NCBI GenBank assembly: GCA_963676655.2
Contig: CAXXKX010000002.1
Coordinates: forward strand, 248,001-312,000
DNA length: 64,000 bases
Direction: 5' to 3'
DNA from: G963676655 sp963676655
GTDB taxonomy: Bacteria; Verrucomicrobiota; Lentisphaeria; Victivallales; Victivallaceae
Below, in pieces: positions 16,863 through 25,338 of this stretch. The position numbers and the translations under genes are program-made. The notes below the pieces were generated by a model. The model did no database searches. It saw only the letters and a list, made by a program, of their open reading frames with translations, and was not told the origin of the DNA. Every line of letters starts with the position of its first letter. The stretch's first letter is position 1.

Positions 16863-17033
16863 TTTTGGAGTGCGGCTTGATTAAGCCGCTTTGGCACGGA
16901 GATCCGCAAATCTTGCTAAGAGATTTCGCGACGATGTCGCGGCCGCTACGGTCATGGCTGATCGGCCATGGAGCACCTCCAATGATTGGCAAATTCCAAC
17001 CTCAAAGCGGCTTAATCAAGCCGCACTCCAAAA
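16863..17033. repeat. REPIN/MITE-like palindromic element A
   Basis: A perfect 31-base inverted repeat (16863-16893 and 17003-17033) encloses 109 bases with no gene. Each arm reads TTTTGGAGTGCGG..., and contains its own hairpin GCGGCTT-GATT-AAGCCGC after a GGAG head. The element is in a 490-base gene-free gap, and a relative lies at 46553-46736 with different but still complementary arm sequences. The left flank ATGTCGCCGG and the internal CTGATCGGCCA are shared by both. Confidence 0.85.
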
Positions 17034-17197
17034 GACCTGTGGATTTTTATCAGCTGGATGAAACGTCTATACTTTTCTGATTTTCAAACAACCCGGCTTG
17101 ACCATTTGTCGTTTTTTACCGGTCCTTCACTCATCCGTCACTTTGTTTATCATATTTTATCATGTCATTTTTGACATAATTGTTTACAGCTGTAAAA

Positions 17198-18022
17198 TTA
17201 TTTTTCCTGACTGAGCAGATGGAATTTCTTCCACCACGGATTTTTCGATGGGGTGGCGGGGTGGATTTGCAGCATATTCAGGCAGTCGTCCAGATATTGC
17301 CAGTTGGTATAATAAATTATGTCGGAATGCTGTTTGAATTGCAGGCCGCGAGAGATGATGCCGGCCCGGTATTTAGGAAAGCTTTTTTGGGTGTGTGAGG
17401 CGATGCAGATCAAAGAGTGTCCTTTGATCCGTCGACCATTGATGACCGCGGTGCCCGGGACTTGCGCGCAGGGCAGGGAGACAATTTCCTCATTCGATGG
17501 AAATTTATAACCGCACCAGTCGCAGATATCACAGATCGGAGCGGAGGCCTTTTCATCATTGTGGATTTTCAGAACCCGGAAGATCATATAGGCCTTAGAC
17601 GGCATGATATAGCCGATGGCGTCCCCCGGCTTGAACGGACTTTCACGTCGCACGCTGATAATATTCAGGCCGTGATGGTGGCTGGGGTCGATTTGACTGT
17701 ACAGTTCATCAAGAACATGCTGGCGCTGCTGCATCATCGTGAAGTCGTGATCCCAGTGCCGCAGATCGTAACCCTCTTCGATAATCATTATCGCGGCGTT
17801 TTTTACGTCTTCGGTCAGTTTGCCGGACTGCCATTGGGCGGCGGCCAGCGCCAGCCAGAAGGTGGTATAGACTTCCGGCCGGGCCGGGTCTATTTTAAAC
17901 TTCGACAATAATTGCCTGACCGCGTCACCAGGGCTTATTCCCTGTCTTATGAGCTTCAGGAATTCCTGTCTGATCTCCAATGCTAATTTATTGGAGAATA
18001 TTTCCACCCCATGCTTGTTCAT
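17198..18022 (-). CDS. conserved hypothetical protein, DUF4259-like N-terminus
   Basis: 274 residues, soluble. The N-terminal half (KHGVEIFSNKLALEIRQEFL, TFWLALAAAQWQSGKLTEDV, NAAIMIIEEGYDLRHW) resembles an uncharacterised family that I recall under DUF4259-like names. The second half has GDAIGYIMPSKAYMIFRVLK, a paired-cysteine stretch (CDICDWCGY, possibly metal binding) and a C-terminal Trp-rich tail. No catalytic motif is visible. It stands alone on the minus strand between DAHP synthase and the palindromic element. Confidence 0.8.
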   Translation of the reverse strand: MNKHGVEIFSNKLALEIRQEFLKLIRQGISPGDAVRQLLSKFKIDPARPEVYTTFWLALAAAQWQSGKLTEDVKNAAIMIIEEGYDLRHWDHDFTMMQQRQHVLDELYSQIDPSHHHGLNIISVRRESPFKPGDAIGYIMPSKAYMIFRVLKIHNDEKASAPICDICDWCGYKFPSNEEIVSLPCAQVPGTAVINGRRIKGHSLICIASHTQKSFPKYRAGIISRGLQFKQHSDIIYYTNWQYLDDCLNMLQIHPATPSKNPWWKKFHLLSQEK

Positions 18023-18077
18023 GATTCAATTCCCGTTTTGAATCAGTTTCAAAATCAAGAACCGGCAGATTATTATC

Positions 18078-19121
18078 TTACCGGGATAACTTTTCATCAA
18101 TATAGCGAATCAGCTCGCAGGTTTCATCCCAGCCAATGCAGCCGTCGGTGATGGACTGACCGCTTTGCAGATTTTTACCTGCTTCAACTTTCTGACTTCC
18201 CGCCAGCAGGTTGCTCTCCAGCATCAGACCGATAATCGAATCCTCGCCTTCGCACAGCTGATCGGTTATGTCAAAGACCACTTCACGCTGCTTGGCCGGG
18301 TTTTTATTTGAATTGGCGTGACTGCAATCCACTATAATATTTGGATTAAGGCCGTTTTTCCGCATCGCAACTTTGGCGAAAGCGATATGTTCCGCGCCGT
18401 AATTCGGCGAAGTCTGCCCGCCGCGCAGGACCAGATGTCCGTATTTATTTCCGGTAGTCCTGAATACGGCCGATTTGCCTTTGTCGGTCACGCCGATAAA
18501 ACTGTGCGGGGACAATGCGGTTTGGATCGCGTCGATGGCAACCTGGATGCTGCCGTCAGTGGCGTTTTTGAAGCCGATCGGCATTGATAATCCGCTGGCC
18601 ATCTGACGATGCGTCTGGCTTTCGGTTGTTCTGGCGCCGATCGCGGCCCAGGAGACGACGTCGGCGATATACTGCGGTACGACCGGTTCGAGCATTTCGG
18701 TCGCGGTCGGCAACCCGAGATTGACAATGTCCAGCAGTAGTTTTCGCCCGATTCTCAGCCCTTTTTCAATATTGTACGAACCGTTCAGTTCCGGGTCGTA
18801 GATCAGGCCTTTCCAACCCAGGGTAGTTCGCGGTTTTTCAAAATAAACCCGCATAACCAGCAGCAGTTTGTCGGATATTTCATCGCTGAGTTTTTTCAGC
18901 CTTTCAGCGTATTCCAGGGCCGAGTCAATGTCATGAATGGAGCAGGGGCCGACGATAATTATTTTGCGGTCGGACTGGCGGTCCATGATCCGGGTGATTT
19001 CCGTACGCGCATCCACTACTTTTTTCAAGGTATCTTCGGTCAATGGCAATTCGGAACGTATTTCTTTTGGTGACGGCAATTCATCGATTGCCGCAATATT
19101 AATGTTGTTACTTTTCAGCAT
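18078..19121 (-). CDS. 3-deoxy-7-phosphoheptulonate synthase (DAHP synthase, class I AroFGH type)
   Basis: Condenses PEP and erythrose 4-phosphate, the first step of the shikimate pathway. The 347-residue length fits class I enzymes. Visible blocks are IIVGPCSIHD, RVYFEKPRTTLGWKGLIYDP, GARTTESQTHRQMASGLSMP, LRGGQTSPNYG and VDCSHANSNKNP, which hold the metal and PEP ligands. I cannot tell which aromatic amino acid regulates it. The chorismate mutase at 46.8 kb and the aminotransferase at 45.1 kb could serve the same pathway, though they are not linked in an operon. Confidence 0.96.
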   Translation of the reverse strand: MLKSNNINIAAIDELPSPKEIRSELPLTEDTLKKVVDARTEITRIMDRQSDRKIIIVGPCSIHDIDSALEYAERLKKLSDEISDKLLLVMRVYFEKPRTTLGWKGLIYDPELNGSYNIEKGLRIGRKLLLDIVNLGLPTATEMLEPVVPQYIADVVSWAAIGARTTESQTHRQMASGLSMPIGFKNATDGSIQVAIDAIQTALSPHSFIGVTDKGKSAVFRTTGNKYGHLVLRGGQTSPNYGAEHIAFAKVAMRKNGLNPNIIVDCSHANSNKNPAKQREVVFDITDQLCEGEDSIIGLMLESNLLAGSQKVEAGKNLQSGQSITDGCIGWDETCELIRYIDEKLSR

Positions 19122-19220
19122 AATGATCTTATTATCTTATTTTATGGCTTTAAATTTTCTATATTTCTGCTAAATTACATTGGTTTTAGGAGTTTTTCAA
19201 CCCGTTGAAAGTAATTTATA

Positions 19221-19328
19221 GTGGTGAGTTGAGAGTGGTGAGTTGAGAGTGGTGAGTTGAGAGTGGTGAGTTGAGAGTGGTGAGTTGAGAGTGGTGAGTT
19301 GAGAGTGGTGAGTTGAGAGTGGTGAGTT
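19221..19328. repeat. 14-base tandem repeat, left flank of four-helix-bundle element
   Basis: 7.7 copies of GTGGTGAGTTGAGA without visible mismatch. Its GTGAGTT heptamer is the reverse complement of the AACTCAC unit on the far side of the four-helix-bundle gene (19763-19789), so the two repeat blocks form inverted flanks. Confidence 0.95.
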
Positions 19329-19363
19329 ACTAATCTTTGAAAATTATTATAATCAGGTGAGAT

Positions 19364-19747
19364 ATGGGGATTCAGGGAAAAGTTAATGATTACAGAGATT
19401 TGAAAATTTGGCAAAAAGGAATAGAGTTGGCGAAGTCGATATACTCATTGACGCAAAACTCTGGTTTTCCAGCCGAAGAGAAATTTGGAATTATATCTCA
19501 AATGAGAAGAGCCGCGGTTTCCGTACCATCAAATATTGCTGAAGGTCAGGCTCGGAATTCGACTAAAGATTTTATACGTTTTTTATATATTGGCAAAGGA
19601 AGTTTAGCGGAGTTGGATACACAGCTGATAATAGCTTGTGAACTGAAATATATCAAAATAAATGAATTTAACGAGTTAACATCAAAAATAGATGAATTGC
19701 AGCGAATGATTTTTTCCCTCGTCAGCAAGTTGGGACAAACAAGATAA
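19364..19747 (+). CDS. four-helix bundle protein (23S rRNA intervening-sequence/S23 family)
   Basis: 127 residues, matching the small four-helix-bundle family first seen in 23S rRNA intervening sequences: YRDLKIWQKGIELAKSIY, QMRRAAVSVPSNIAEGQAR, FIRFLYIGKGSLAELDTQL. The family is related to Avd of diversity-generating retroelements, but no such retroelement is present here. AGGTGA precedes the ATG. Such genes are often found with short AACTCAC-like tandem repeats, as here, and behave like dispersed passenger elements. It sits exactly between aroG-type and metX genes. Molecular function is not established. Confidence 0.92.
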   Translation: MGIQGKVNDYRDLKIWQKGIELAKSIYSLTQNSGFPAEEKFGIISQMRRAAVSVPSNIAEGQARNSTKDFIRFLYIGKGSLAELDTQLIIACELKYIKINEFNELTSKIDELQRMIFSLVSKLGQTR

Positions 19748-19750
19748 ATA

Positions 19751-20920
19751 ATGAATACTCATAACTCACAACTCACAACTCACAACTCAGTCGGAATTGT
19801 TTATCCGCAGGATTTCCTGTTTGGTACGACTGATAATGACAAATTAGAACTGGATTGCGGACGCAGTCTGTCTCTGGTCAATATCCGCTATGAAACCTAT
19901 GGCACCCTCAATGCCGATGGGACTAACGCGATTCTGATTGAACATGCGTTGTCCGGTGACGCTCATGTTGCAGGTTATCATGCGGAGCAGGACAAGAAGC
20001 CGGGTTGGTGGGACGAGATGGTCGGTCCGGGTAAACCGATCGACACGGATTATTTTTTCGTGGTATGCAGTAATGTTATCGGCGGCTGCTCCGGTTCTAC
20101 CGGGCCCCGTTCGGTCAATCCTGAAACCGGGGATCTCTACAATCTAACTTTTCCGGTCATTACTATTGCCGACATGGTTCGGGCCCAGCACCGGTTGATG
20201 GAGCATCTGAATATTGCCTGCTGGCTGTCGATTATCGGCGGCTCGATGGGCGGAATGCAGGCGCTGGAGTGGGTTACCGCTTATCCTGAATGTGTTTACA
20301 GTTGCATCCCGATTGCCACGACGACCCGCTTGTCATCGCAATGTATTGCCTTTGACTGGGTTGGACGCGAGGCGATTCAGACCGATCCCAACTGGAATAC
20401 CGGTAATTATAACGAAAATGTTCCGGAACGAGGACTCGGCGCCGCCAGAATGCTGGCGCATATTACTTATTTGAGCGATCAGTCGATGGAGCGCAAATTC
20501 GGTCGTAATTTACAGGAAACCTCATCATACTCCTATGATTTTAAATTTGACTTTTCAGTTGAAAGTTATCTGCAATATCAGGGACGGCGGTTTGTCGAGC
20601 GTTTCGACGCCAACAGCTATCTCTATATCACCCGGGCAATGGATTATTTTGATTTGTCCGAGAAAGCGAACGGCGATCTGGCCGCCGCCTTTGCCAATGT
20701 TAAGAGCGAGTTTCTGGTGACAGCGTTTTCCAGTGACTGGCTCTTTCCGCCTTCAGAGTCGCGGCAACTGGTGAAAGCGTTGTTGAAAAACAGAATCAAG
20801 GTAAGTTATTGCGAGATTGAATCAGCTTACGGACATGACGCTTTTCTGCTGGAAGCTGAGACGCTGGGGCGGATGCTTTCCGATTTCCTGCGTAATCGCC
20901 GTTTGGAGGTGTGCCCATGA
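19751..20920 (+). CDS. metX: homoserine O-acetyltransferase
   Basis: Transfers acetyl from acetyl-CoA to homoserine in methionine synthesis; an alpha/beta hydrolase. It shows ALSGDAHVAGYH, GGCSGSTGPRS and the nucleophile elbow IIGGSMGGMQALEW (Ser). Asp of SSDWLFPP and His of YGHDAFLLE complete the triad. 389 residues. Residues 1-13 (MNTHNSQLTTHNS) are unlike the family and are encoded by the AACTCAC repeat. Family homology begins at VGIVYPQDFLFG, where there is no in-frame ATG or GTG, so the inserted repeat probably supplies the start codon. No good ribosome site is visible. metW follows with a 4-base overlap. Confidence 0.95.
   Translation: MNTHNSQLTTHNSVGIVYPQDFLFGTTDNDKLELDCGRSLSLVNIRYETYGTLNADGTNAILIEHALSGDAHVAGYHAEQDKKPGWWDEMVGPGKPIDTDYFFVVCSNVIGGCSGSTGPRSVNPETGDLYNLTFPVITIADMVRAQHRLMEHLNIACWLSIIGGSMGGMQALEWVTAYPECVYSCIPIATTTRLSSQCIAFDWVGREAIQTDPNWNTGNYNENVPERGLGAARMLAHITYLSDQSMERKFGRNLQETSSYSYDFKFDFSVESYLQYQGRRFVERFDANSYLYITRAMDYFDLSEKANGDLAAAFANVKSEFLVTAFSSDWLFPPSESRQLVKALLKNRIKVSYCEIESAYGHDAFLLEAETLGRMLSDFLRNRRLEVCP
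19763..19789. repeat. 7-base tandem repeat AACTCAC, right flank, inside metX
   Basis: 3.9 copies of AACTCAC. It is the inverted counterpart of the block at 19221-19328 and is translated as part of the MetX N-terminus. Confidence 0.9.
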
Positions 20921-21534
20921 GTCCGGAACTGAAAAAACTTTTTACCAAGCGTCCCGACCTGCATGCGATCAGCGCGTTGATCGAACCTAAATCCAGAGTT
21001 TTGGACCTTGGATGCGGTGACGGCGCTTTTCTGCGCTATTTGACCAATGAAAAGAAGATTTCCGGTCTGGGGATTGAGATTTCCCAGGAGCGGATCATTG
21101 ATTGTATCGACAACAGCGTGCCGGTGATCCATGCCGACCTTAATGAGCCGCTGCTCTTTGACGACCGTTCTTTTGACTGTGTTGTTCTGAGTCAGACTTT
21201 ACAGGCGGTGGAGCGGCCGGATCTGCTGCTTCAGGAAATGCTGCGGATCGGCAAACGGGTGATTGTCAGCTTTATGAACATCGGATATTGGCGGGCGCGG
21301 CTTCAACTGGTCCTGTCCGGCCGGATGCCGATCACGAAAACATTGCCGCATACCTGGTACAATACACCGAATATTCATCTGGCGACAATCGCGGATTTCC
21401 GCAGTTTGTGCAAAGAACTTGACATTACTATCGTCAATGAAAACCCATTGGGAAATCATTGTGATTTATGTGCCAGGCTGTTGCCTAATTTGTTTGCGCC
21501 AAACTGTGTTTTCCTGCTTGAAAAACGGCAATGA
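20917..21534 (+). CDS. metW: methionine biosynthesis protein MetW
   Basis: A class I SAM-dependent methyltransferase-like protein of 205 residues, with SRVLDLGCGDGAFL as the SAM motif and FDCVVLSQTLQAV further on. It is paired with MetX as in many bacteria, where the two act together on homoserine acylation. The ATG at 20917 overlaps the metX stop (ATGA), and GGAGG at 20905-20909 is correctly spaced for it; a GTG 6 bases upstream is too close to that site. It overlaps aat by 4 bases. Confidence 0.95.
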   Translation: MSPELKKLFTKRPDLHAISALIEPKSRVLDLGCGDGAFLRYLTNEKKISGLGIEISQERIIDCIDNSVPVIHADLNEPLLFDDRSFDCVVLSQTLQAVERPDLLLQEMLRIGKRVIVSFMNIGYWRARLQLVLSGRMPITKTLPHTWYNTPNIHLATIADFRSLCKELDITIVNENPLGNHCDLCARLLPNLFAPNCVFLLEKRQ

Positions 21535-22187
21535 AACTGGACCTGATAGCGCTCGAAAACCCGTTTCCACCAGTGCATCTGGCCGATTCCGACGGTGTCC
21601 TGACGGTCAGCGAGTTCATCAGTCCTGAATTAACCATAACCGCCTATCTCAACGGGATATTTCCCTGGCCGGTCGAAGAACGGTATATTCTGTGGTTTGC
21701 TCCGCCGCGCCGCTCGATAATCCGATTCGATGATTTTCATATTCCGCACGGCGCTCGGCGTGAATTGAAAAAGAAAAAATTCACTTTCAGCGTCAATCAG
21801 CATTTTCCTCAGGTCATTCATGGTTGTGCCAATGCGCCGCGGGGCGATCATGGCACCTGGATAACGGAGAAAATGGTTCGTACATACCGCGGACTGAATC
21901 GTCTCGGGGTTGCTATGAGTTTTGAAACACTTGACGAATCTGGACAACTGGTCGGCGGGTTGTACGGAATCCGGATCGGTCGTTATTTTTCAGGCGAAAG
22001 CATGTTTTTTATTGAACCGGGAGCATCCAAGTTCGCGTTAATCAATACGGTGGAGTTCCTGCAAAAAGAATATGGCTGCACCTGGCTCGACTCCCAGGTT
22101 CAAAACTCTTTTACCGGCATGTTCGGGGCTGCCGAGGTGCCTCGGGAAGAATTCATGCTCATACATTCTGAGGCAATTGATTTGTAA
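21531..22187 (+). CDS. aat: leucyl/phenylalanyl-tRNA--protein transferase
   Basis: Adds Leu or Phe from aminoacyl-tRNA to N-terminal Lys or Arg of proteins, marking them for ClpAP (N-degron pathway). 218 residues with the diagnostic blocks YLNGIFPWPVEE, LWFAPPRRSIIRF, HGTWITEKMVRTY, GGLYGIRIGRYFSGESMFF and WLDSQ. It is translationally coupled to metW by ATGA overlap. Cytoplasmic. Confidence 0.97.
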   Translation: MKLDLIALENPFPPVHLADSDGVLTVSEFISPELTITAYLNGIFPWPVEERYILWFAPPRRSIIRFDDFHIPHGARRELKKKKFTFSVNQHFPQVIHGCANAPRGDHGTWITEKMVRTYRGLNRLGVAMSFETLDESGQLVGGLYGIRIGRYFSGESMFFIEPGASKFALINTVEFLQKEYGCTWLDSQVQNSFTGMFGAAEVPREEFMLIHSEAIDL

Positions 22188-22246
22188 TCTCATTTATTGC
22201 GATTAAATTAGAAATCTTTTCTGCAAACAAAAAAGAGAGGTATCGT

Positions 22247-24424
22247 ATGAGAGTGAAACACTCCAGCCTGTGGGCCGCCGGAGCTGTGGTTCTGGCCGGG
22301 TCGATTGCGATGGCAGACGTCAAGCTGCCGGAAATCTTCAATAACAACATGGTAATCCAACGTGACACCAATGCGCCGGTCTGGGGATGGGCCGCTGCCG
22401 GGGAAAAAGTCACGGTTACCGGTTCCTGGGGCAAGTCGGTGGAAACGGTCACTCCCGCAAACGGCAAATGGGAAGTTAAACTTGCCACGCCGAAAGCCGG
22501 CGGACCTTTTACCATTACCATTCAGGGGAAAAACAAGATTGAACTGAAAAACGTTTTGTCGGGCGAGGTCTGGATTTGTTCCGGACAGTCGAATATGGAA
22601 TGGCCGCTTTCCAGGGCCAATGACGCCCCGAAGGAGATCGCGGCGGCTAAATATCCGCAAATCCGCCTGTTCCACGTGAAAAGAGATTCGAAAACCGTTC
22701 CGCAAACGAGCTTTACCGCTACATGGAACGAATGCTCACCGACCACAGTTCCCGGCTTTTCCGCTGTAGGTTATTTTTTCGGACGGGAACTTCATAAGGA
22801 TTTGAATGTTCCGGTGGGGTTGATTAATTCGTCATGGGGCGGAACCAGGATCGAACCCTGGACTCCTCCGGTCGGATTTGCCAAAATTCCGGAGCTGAAA
22901 TCAATCTCCGAACAGGTCGAAGCCAGAATACCCGGTTCAGCTTTGAATAAGAAGCTTGTTGATTTGGCCATCGCAAACTATGAAAAATGGATTAAATCAA
23001 CAAAAGTTGAGTTGAAGGAAAAGAAGGAGATTAAGCCTCCGCCGGCATATCCTGCTGGACTGGTTCCTTTCGTTGGACATCAGGCTCCGACGGTTCTGTA
23101 TAACGCGATGATCAATCCGATGGTCCCTTACGCCGTTCGCGGCGCGATCTGGTATCAGGGCGAATCCAATCGCGGTGACGGCAAGATTTATCGTGAAAAA
23201 ATGAAAGCCCTGATCGAGGGGTGGCGGTCAGTTTTCAACAACAAAGATCTAGCCTTCTATTTTGTCCAAATCGCTCCTTATGACTATCGTTCCTCTCCAC
23301 AGGCGCTGCCGATAATCTGGGAGGCCCAGATCGAAACGGCACAGACTGTGCCGAATACCGGAATCGCGATCATCAATGATATAGGGAATCTTAAAAATAT
23401 CCATCCGACCAATAAGCAGGATGTAGGTAAACGTCTGGCAATGCTGGCTTTGAATAAAACCTACGGTAAAAAAGATATTGTATGTGACTCGCCGCTGTTC
23501 AAGAAAATGAAAATTGAAGGTAATGCGATAAAAGTTACATTTTCAAATACGAAGCAGTTGAAGACCCGTGACGGCAAACCGGCCAACTGGTTCGAGATTT
23601 GCGGCGCTGACGGTATCTTTAAAAAAGCGAATGCGGACATTGCCGAAAACGATATAATTTTGACTGCAAAAGGGGTTGATAAACCTGTTGCTGTTCAATA
23701 TGCCTGGGACATGTTGGCTGTACCGAATCTGGTTAACGAGGTCGGGCTTCCGGCTTCCGCTTTCCGGGCCGGCAAGGTTCCGGTAAGGGGCGCGTTGAAT
23801 ATGATGGTTCCGGACGCCAAAGATTTTAAAATTGTTTATACACTTGACCCTTCCAAAGCCAAGCTGGCCGATGGCGGGAAAAAGATTGTTTACGACAGTG
23901 ATAAATCTGCTGAAATTTCCGGAGATATTGAAAAGATAGGGTATGTTCTGGTTCTTAACGATAAGCAATATGTGTTTGTGTCTATGGACCCGTTCACTAA
24001 AGATCTCAAGAAGATCGGTGTTCCGGATAAAGCTTCAGGCGCGCGCTTTCAGACAAAAGTCAAAAACATGAAAGTAGCATCCAATGTAAAAGGTATAGCT
24101 AACGGCACTTTCCCGGACGGTGGTAATATCGAGTTTTGGGATTGCAACTATGGTCCGCCGAATGTTGCTAAAATTCCCGGCGCTTCAGATGGCCGGTATG
24201 ACTTTGGAGATCAGATGAGTACTGGTGCCTCACCTGGATACGGTTGCATGCAGGTTCATAATTACGCCAAAAAACAGACTGTTTTCGCGTTCAATAATTT
24301 CCGCAGTTCGATCGCGGACCTGGGTATTGGTAATCAGCGGAGTGGTCATCCGGACTGGACTTTTGCGAAAAATGGTAAAAGCTACAAGACCGCCAAACTG
24401 TATATAATGGTAAAGACAAAATAA
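22247..24424 (+). CDS. secreted sialate O-acetylesterase with C-terminal module (module copy 1)
   Basis: 725 residues with a signal peptide ending SIAMA. The esterase domain (SASA family, SGNH-like) has WICSGQSNMEWPL (catalytic Ser), IWYQGESNRG and NIHPTNKQDVGKRL (catalytic His); it would remove O-acetyl groups from sialic acid or other glycans. From about residue 525 a separate module of about 200 residues follows: VFVSMDPFTKDLKKIGVP, SNVKGIANGTFPDGGNIEFW, DFGDQ, GYGCMQVHNY, GIGNQRSGHPDWTF. The same module ends the next three genes. AGAGAGG precedes the ATG. First of four co-directional genes. Confidence 0.93.
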   Translation: MRVKHSSLWAAGAVVLAGSIAMADVKLPEIFNNNMVIQRDTNAPVWGWAAAGEKVTVTGSWGKSVETVTPANGKWEVKLATPKAGGPFTITIQGKNKIELKNVLSGEVWICSGQSNMEWPLSRANDAPKEIAAAKYPQIRLFHVKRDSKTVPQTSFTATWNECSPTTVPGFSAVGYFFGRELHKDLNVPVGLINSSWGGTRIEPWTPPVGFAKIPELKSISEQVEARIPGSALNKKLVDLAIANYEKWIKSTKVELKEKKEIKPPPAYPAGLVPFVGHQAPTVLYNAMINPMVPYAVRGAIWYQGESNRGDGKIYREKMKALIEGWRSVFNNKDLAFYFVQIAPYDYRSSPQALPIIWEAQIETAQTVPNTGIAIINDIGNLKNIHPTNKQDVGKRLAMLALNKTYGKKDIVCDSPLFKKMKIEGNAIKVTFSNTKQLKTRDGKPANWFEICGADGIFKKANADIAENDIILTAKGVDKPVAVQYAWDMLAVPNLVNEVGLPASAFRAGKVPVRGALNMMVPDAKDFKIVYTLDPSKAKLADGGKKIVYDSDKSAEISGDIEKIGYVLVLNDKQYVFVSMDPFTKDLKKIGVPDKASGARFQTKVKNMKVASNVKGIANGTFPDGGNIEFWDCNYGPPNVAKIPGASDGRYDFGDQMSTGASPGYGCMQVHNYAKKQTVFAFNNFRSSIADLGIGNQRSGHPDWTFAKNGKSYKTAKLYIMVKTK

Positions 24425-24439
24425 ATCGTTCCGATAAGG

Positions 24440-24468
24440 CCGGAGATTCCTGAATATGGAATCTCCGG
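24440..24468 (+). terminator. hairpin after the first esterase gene
   Basis: Perfect 11-base stem CCGGAGATTCC/GGAATCTCCGG with a 7-base loop, followed by only TTTAAAT. It may be a weak terminator or an mRNA-processing hairpin upstream of the next gene. Confidence 0.6.
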
Positions 24469-24497
24469 TTTAAATACAAAAAACAGGAGGTATCAAG

Positions 24498-25223
24498 ATG
24501 AACGCAAAACATGTAATTCGTTTCGTCAGCAGTCTCGTAATCCTGGGGACTGCCACCGCAAATGCTGCGGACAAGGAAGCCGCAGACAAAAACTTGAAAA
24601 CCCTTGTCAAGGGAGCGAAAGACTATCAGGTTGTTTATTCCGTCAATCTTCTTAAAAAAGATCTCATGAAAGGCGGAACCGCAACTAATTACGACACAGA
24701 TAACAGTGCGAAGGTTACCGGTAAAATAGCCAAAGTCGGTTATGTATTGATTCTGAACGGCAAAGATTATGCCTTTGTCTCCATGGACCCATTTACCGAC
24801 GATGTCAAAAAGATCGGTGTTCCGGATAAAGCTTCCGGCGCCCGATTCCAGATAAAGATTAAAAACCTTACGGTCGAATCAAATGTCAAGGGGGTTGAAA
24901 ACGGGACTTTCCCTGAGGGCGGAAATATCGAATTCTGGGATTGCAACTATGCCCCGCCAAATGCGGCTAAGGTTTCCGGCGCATCCGACAAAACATTTGA
25001 TTTCGGCGATGCTATGGCGACAAAAGCGTCTCCCGGGTATGGCTCAATGCAGATTCATAATTACTTAAAAAAACAAACCGTGCTGGCTTTTAATAATTTC
25101 CGCTCCGGTGTAAGAGATATCGGCATCGGTAATCGGCCGACATCACATCCTGATTGGACTTTTGCGAAAAACAGCCCTAAGTATAAATCCGCCAAACTCT
25201 ACGTACTGGTAAAAACCAAATAA
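24498..25223 (+). CDS. exported stand-alone copy of the esterase C-terminal module (module copy 2)
   Basis: 241 residues: a signal peptide ending ATANA, then only the module seen at the C-terminus of the neighbouring hydrolases (YQVVYSVNLLKKDLM, AFVSMDPFTDDVKKIGVP, NIEFWDCNYAPPNAAKVSGA, FDFGDA, GYGSMQIHNYLKKQ, RDIGIGN, HPDWTF). No catalytic triad is apparent. Because it exists alone, the module must fold independently. It may bind glycan or the cell surface (inference). AGGAGGT precedes the ATG, and hairpins lie on both sides of the gene. Confidence 0.92.
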   Translation: MNAKHVIRFVSSLVILGTATANAADKEAADKNLKTLVKGAKDYQVVYSVNLLKKDLMKGGTATNYDTDNSAKVTGKIAKVGYVLILNGKDYAFVSMDPFTDDVKKIGVPDKASGARFQIKIKNLTVESNVKGVENGTFPEGGNIEFWDCNYAPPNAAKVSGASDKTFDFGDAMATKASPGYGSMQIHNYLKKQTVLAFNNFRSGVRDIGIGNRPTSHPDWTFAKNSPKYKSAKLYVLVKTK

Positions 25224-25232
25224 ATAATCATT

Positions 25233-25268
25233 GATAACCGGCGGCTTGAATTAAAGTTGCCGGTTATC
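25233..25268 (+). terminator. hairpin after the stand-alone module gene
   Basis: 10-base stem GATAACCGGC/GCCGGTTATC with a 16-base loop and no clear T-run. Possible terminator or processing site. Confidence 0.4.
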
Positions 25269-25338
25269 GACTTTGTCGATATTAAAATGATTTTAGTATG
25301 CATAACCGTTTAATTATTGATTATCAAGGAGGTCAAAA

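Noticed and set aside
19128..19220. SAM or T-box riboswitch upstream of metX
   Set aside because: No conserved riboswitch core is seen; the space directly before metX is taken by the four-helix-bundle element.
19221..19328. 14-base tandem repeat considered as CRISPR or regulatory iteron
   Set aside because: There are no spacers and no replication gene; it matches the flank of a four-helix-bundle element.
22208..22705. 165-codon minus-strand frame under the first esterase
   Set aside because: Shadow of the well-supported plus-strand esterase gene.
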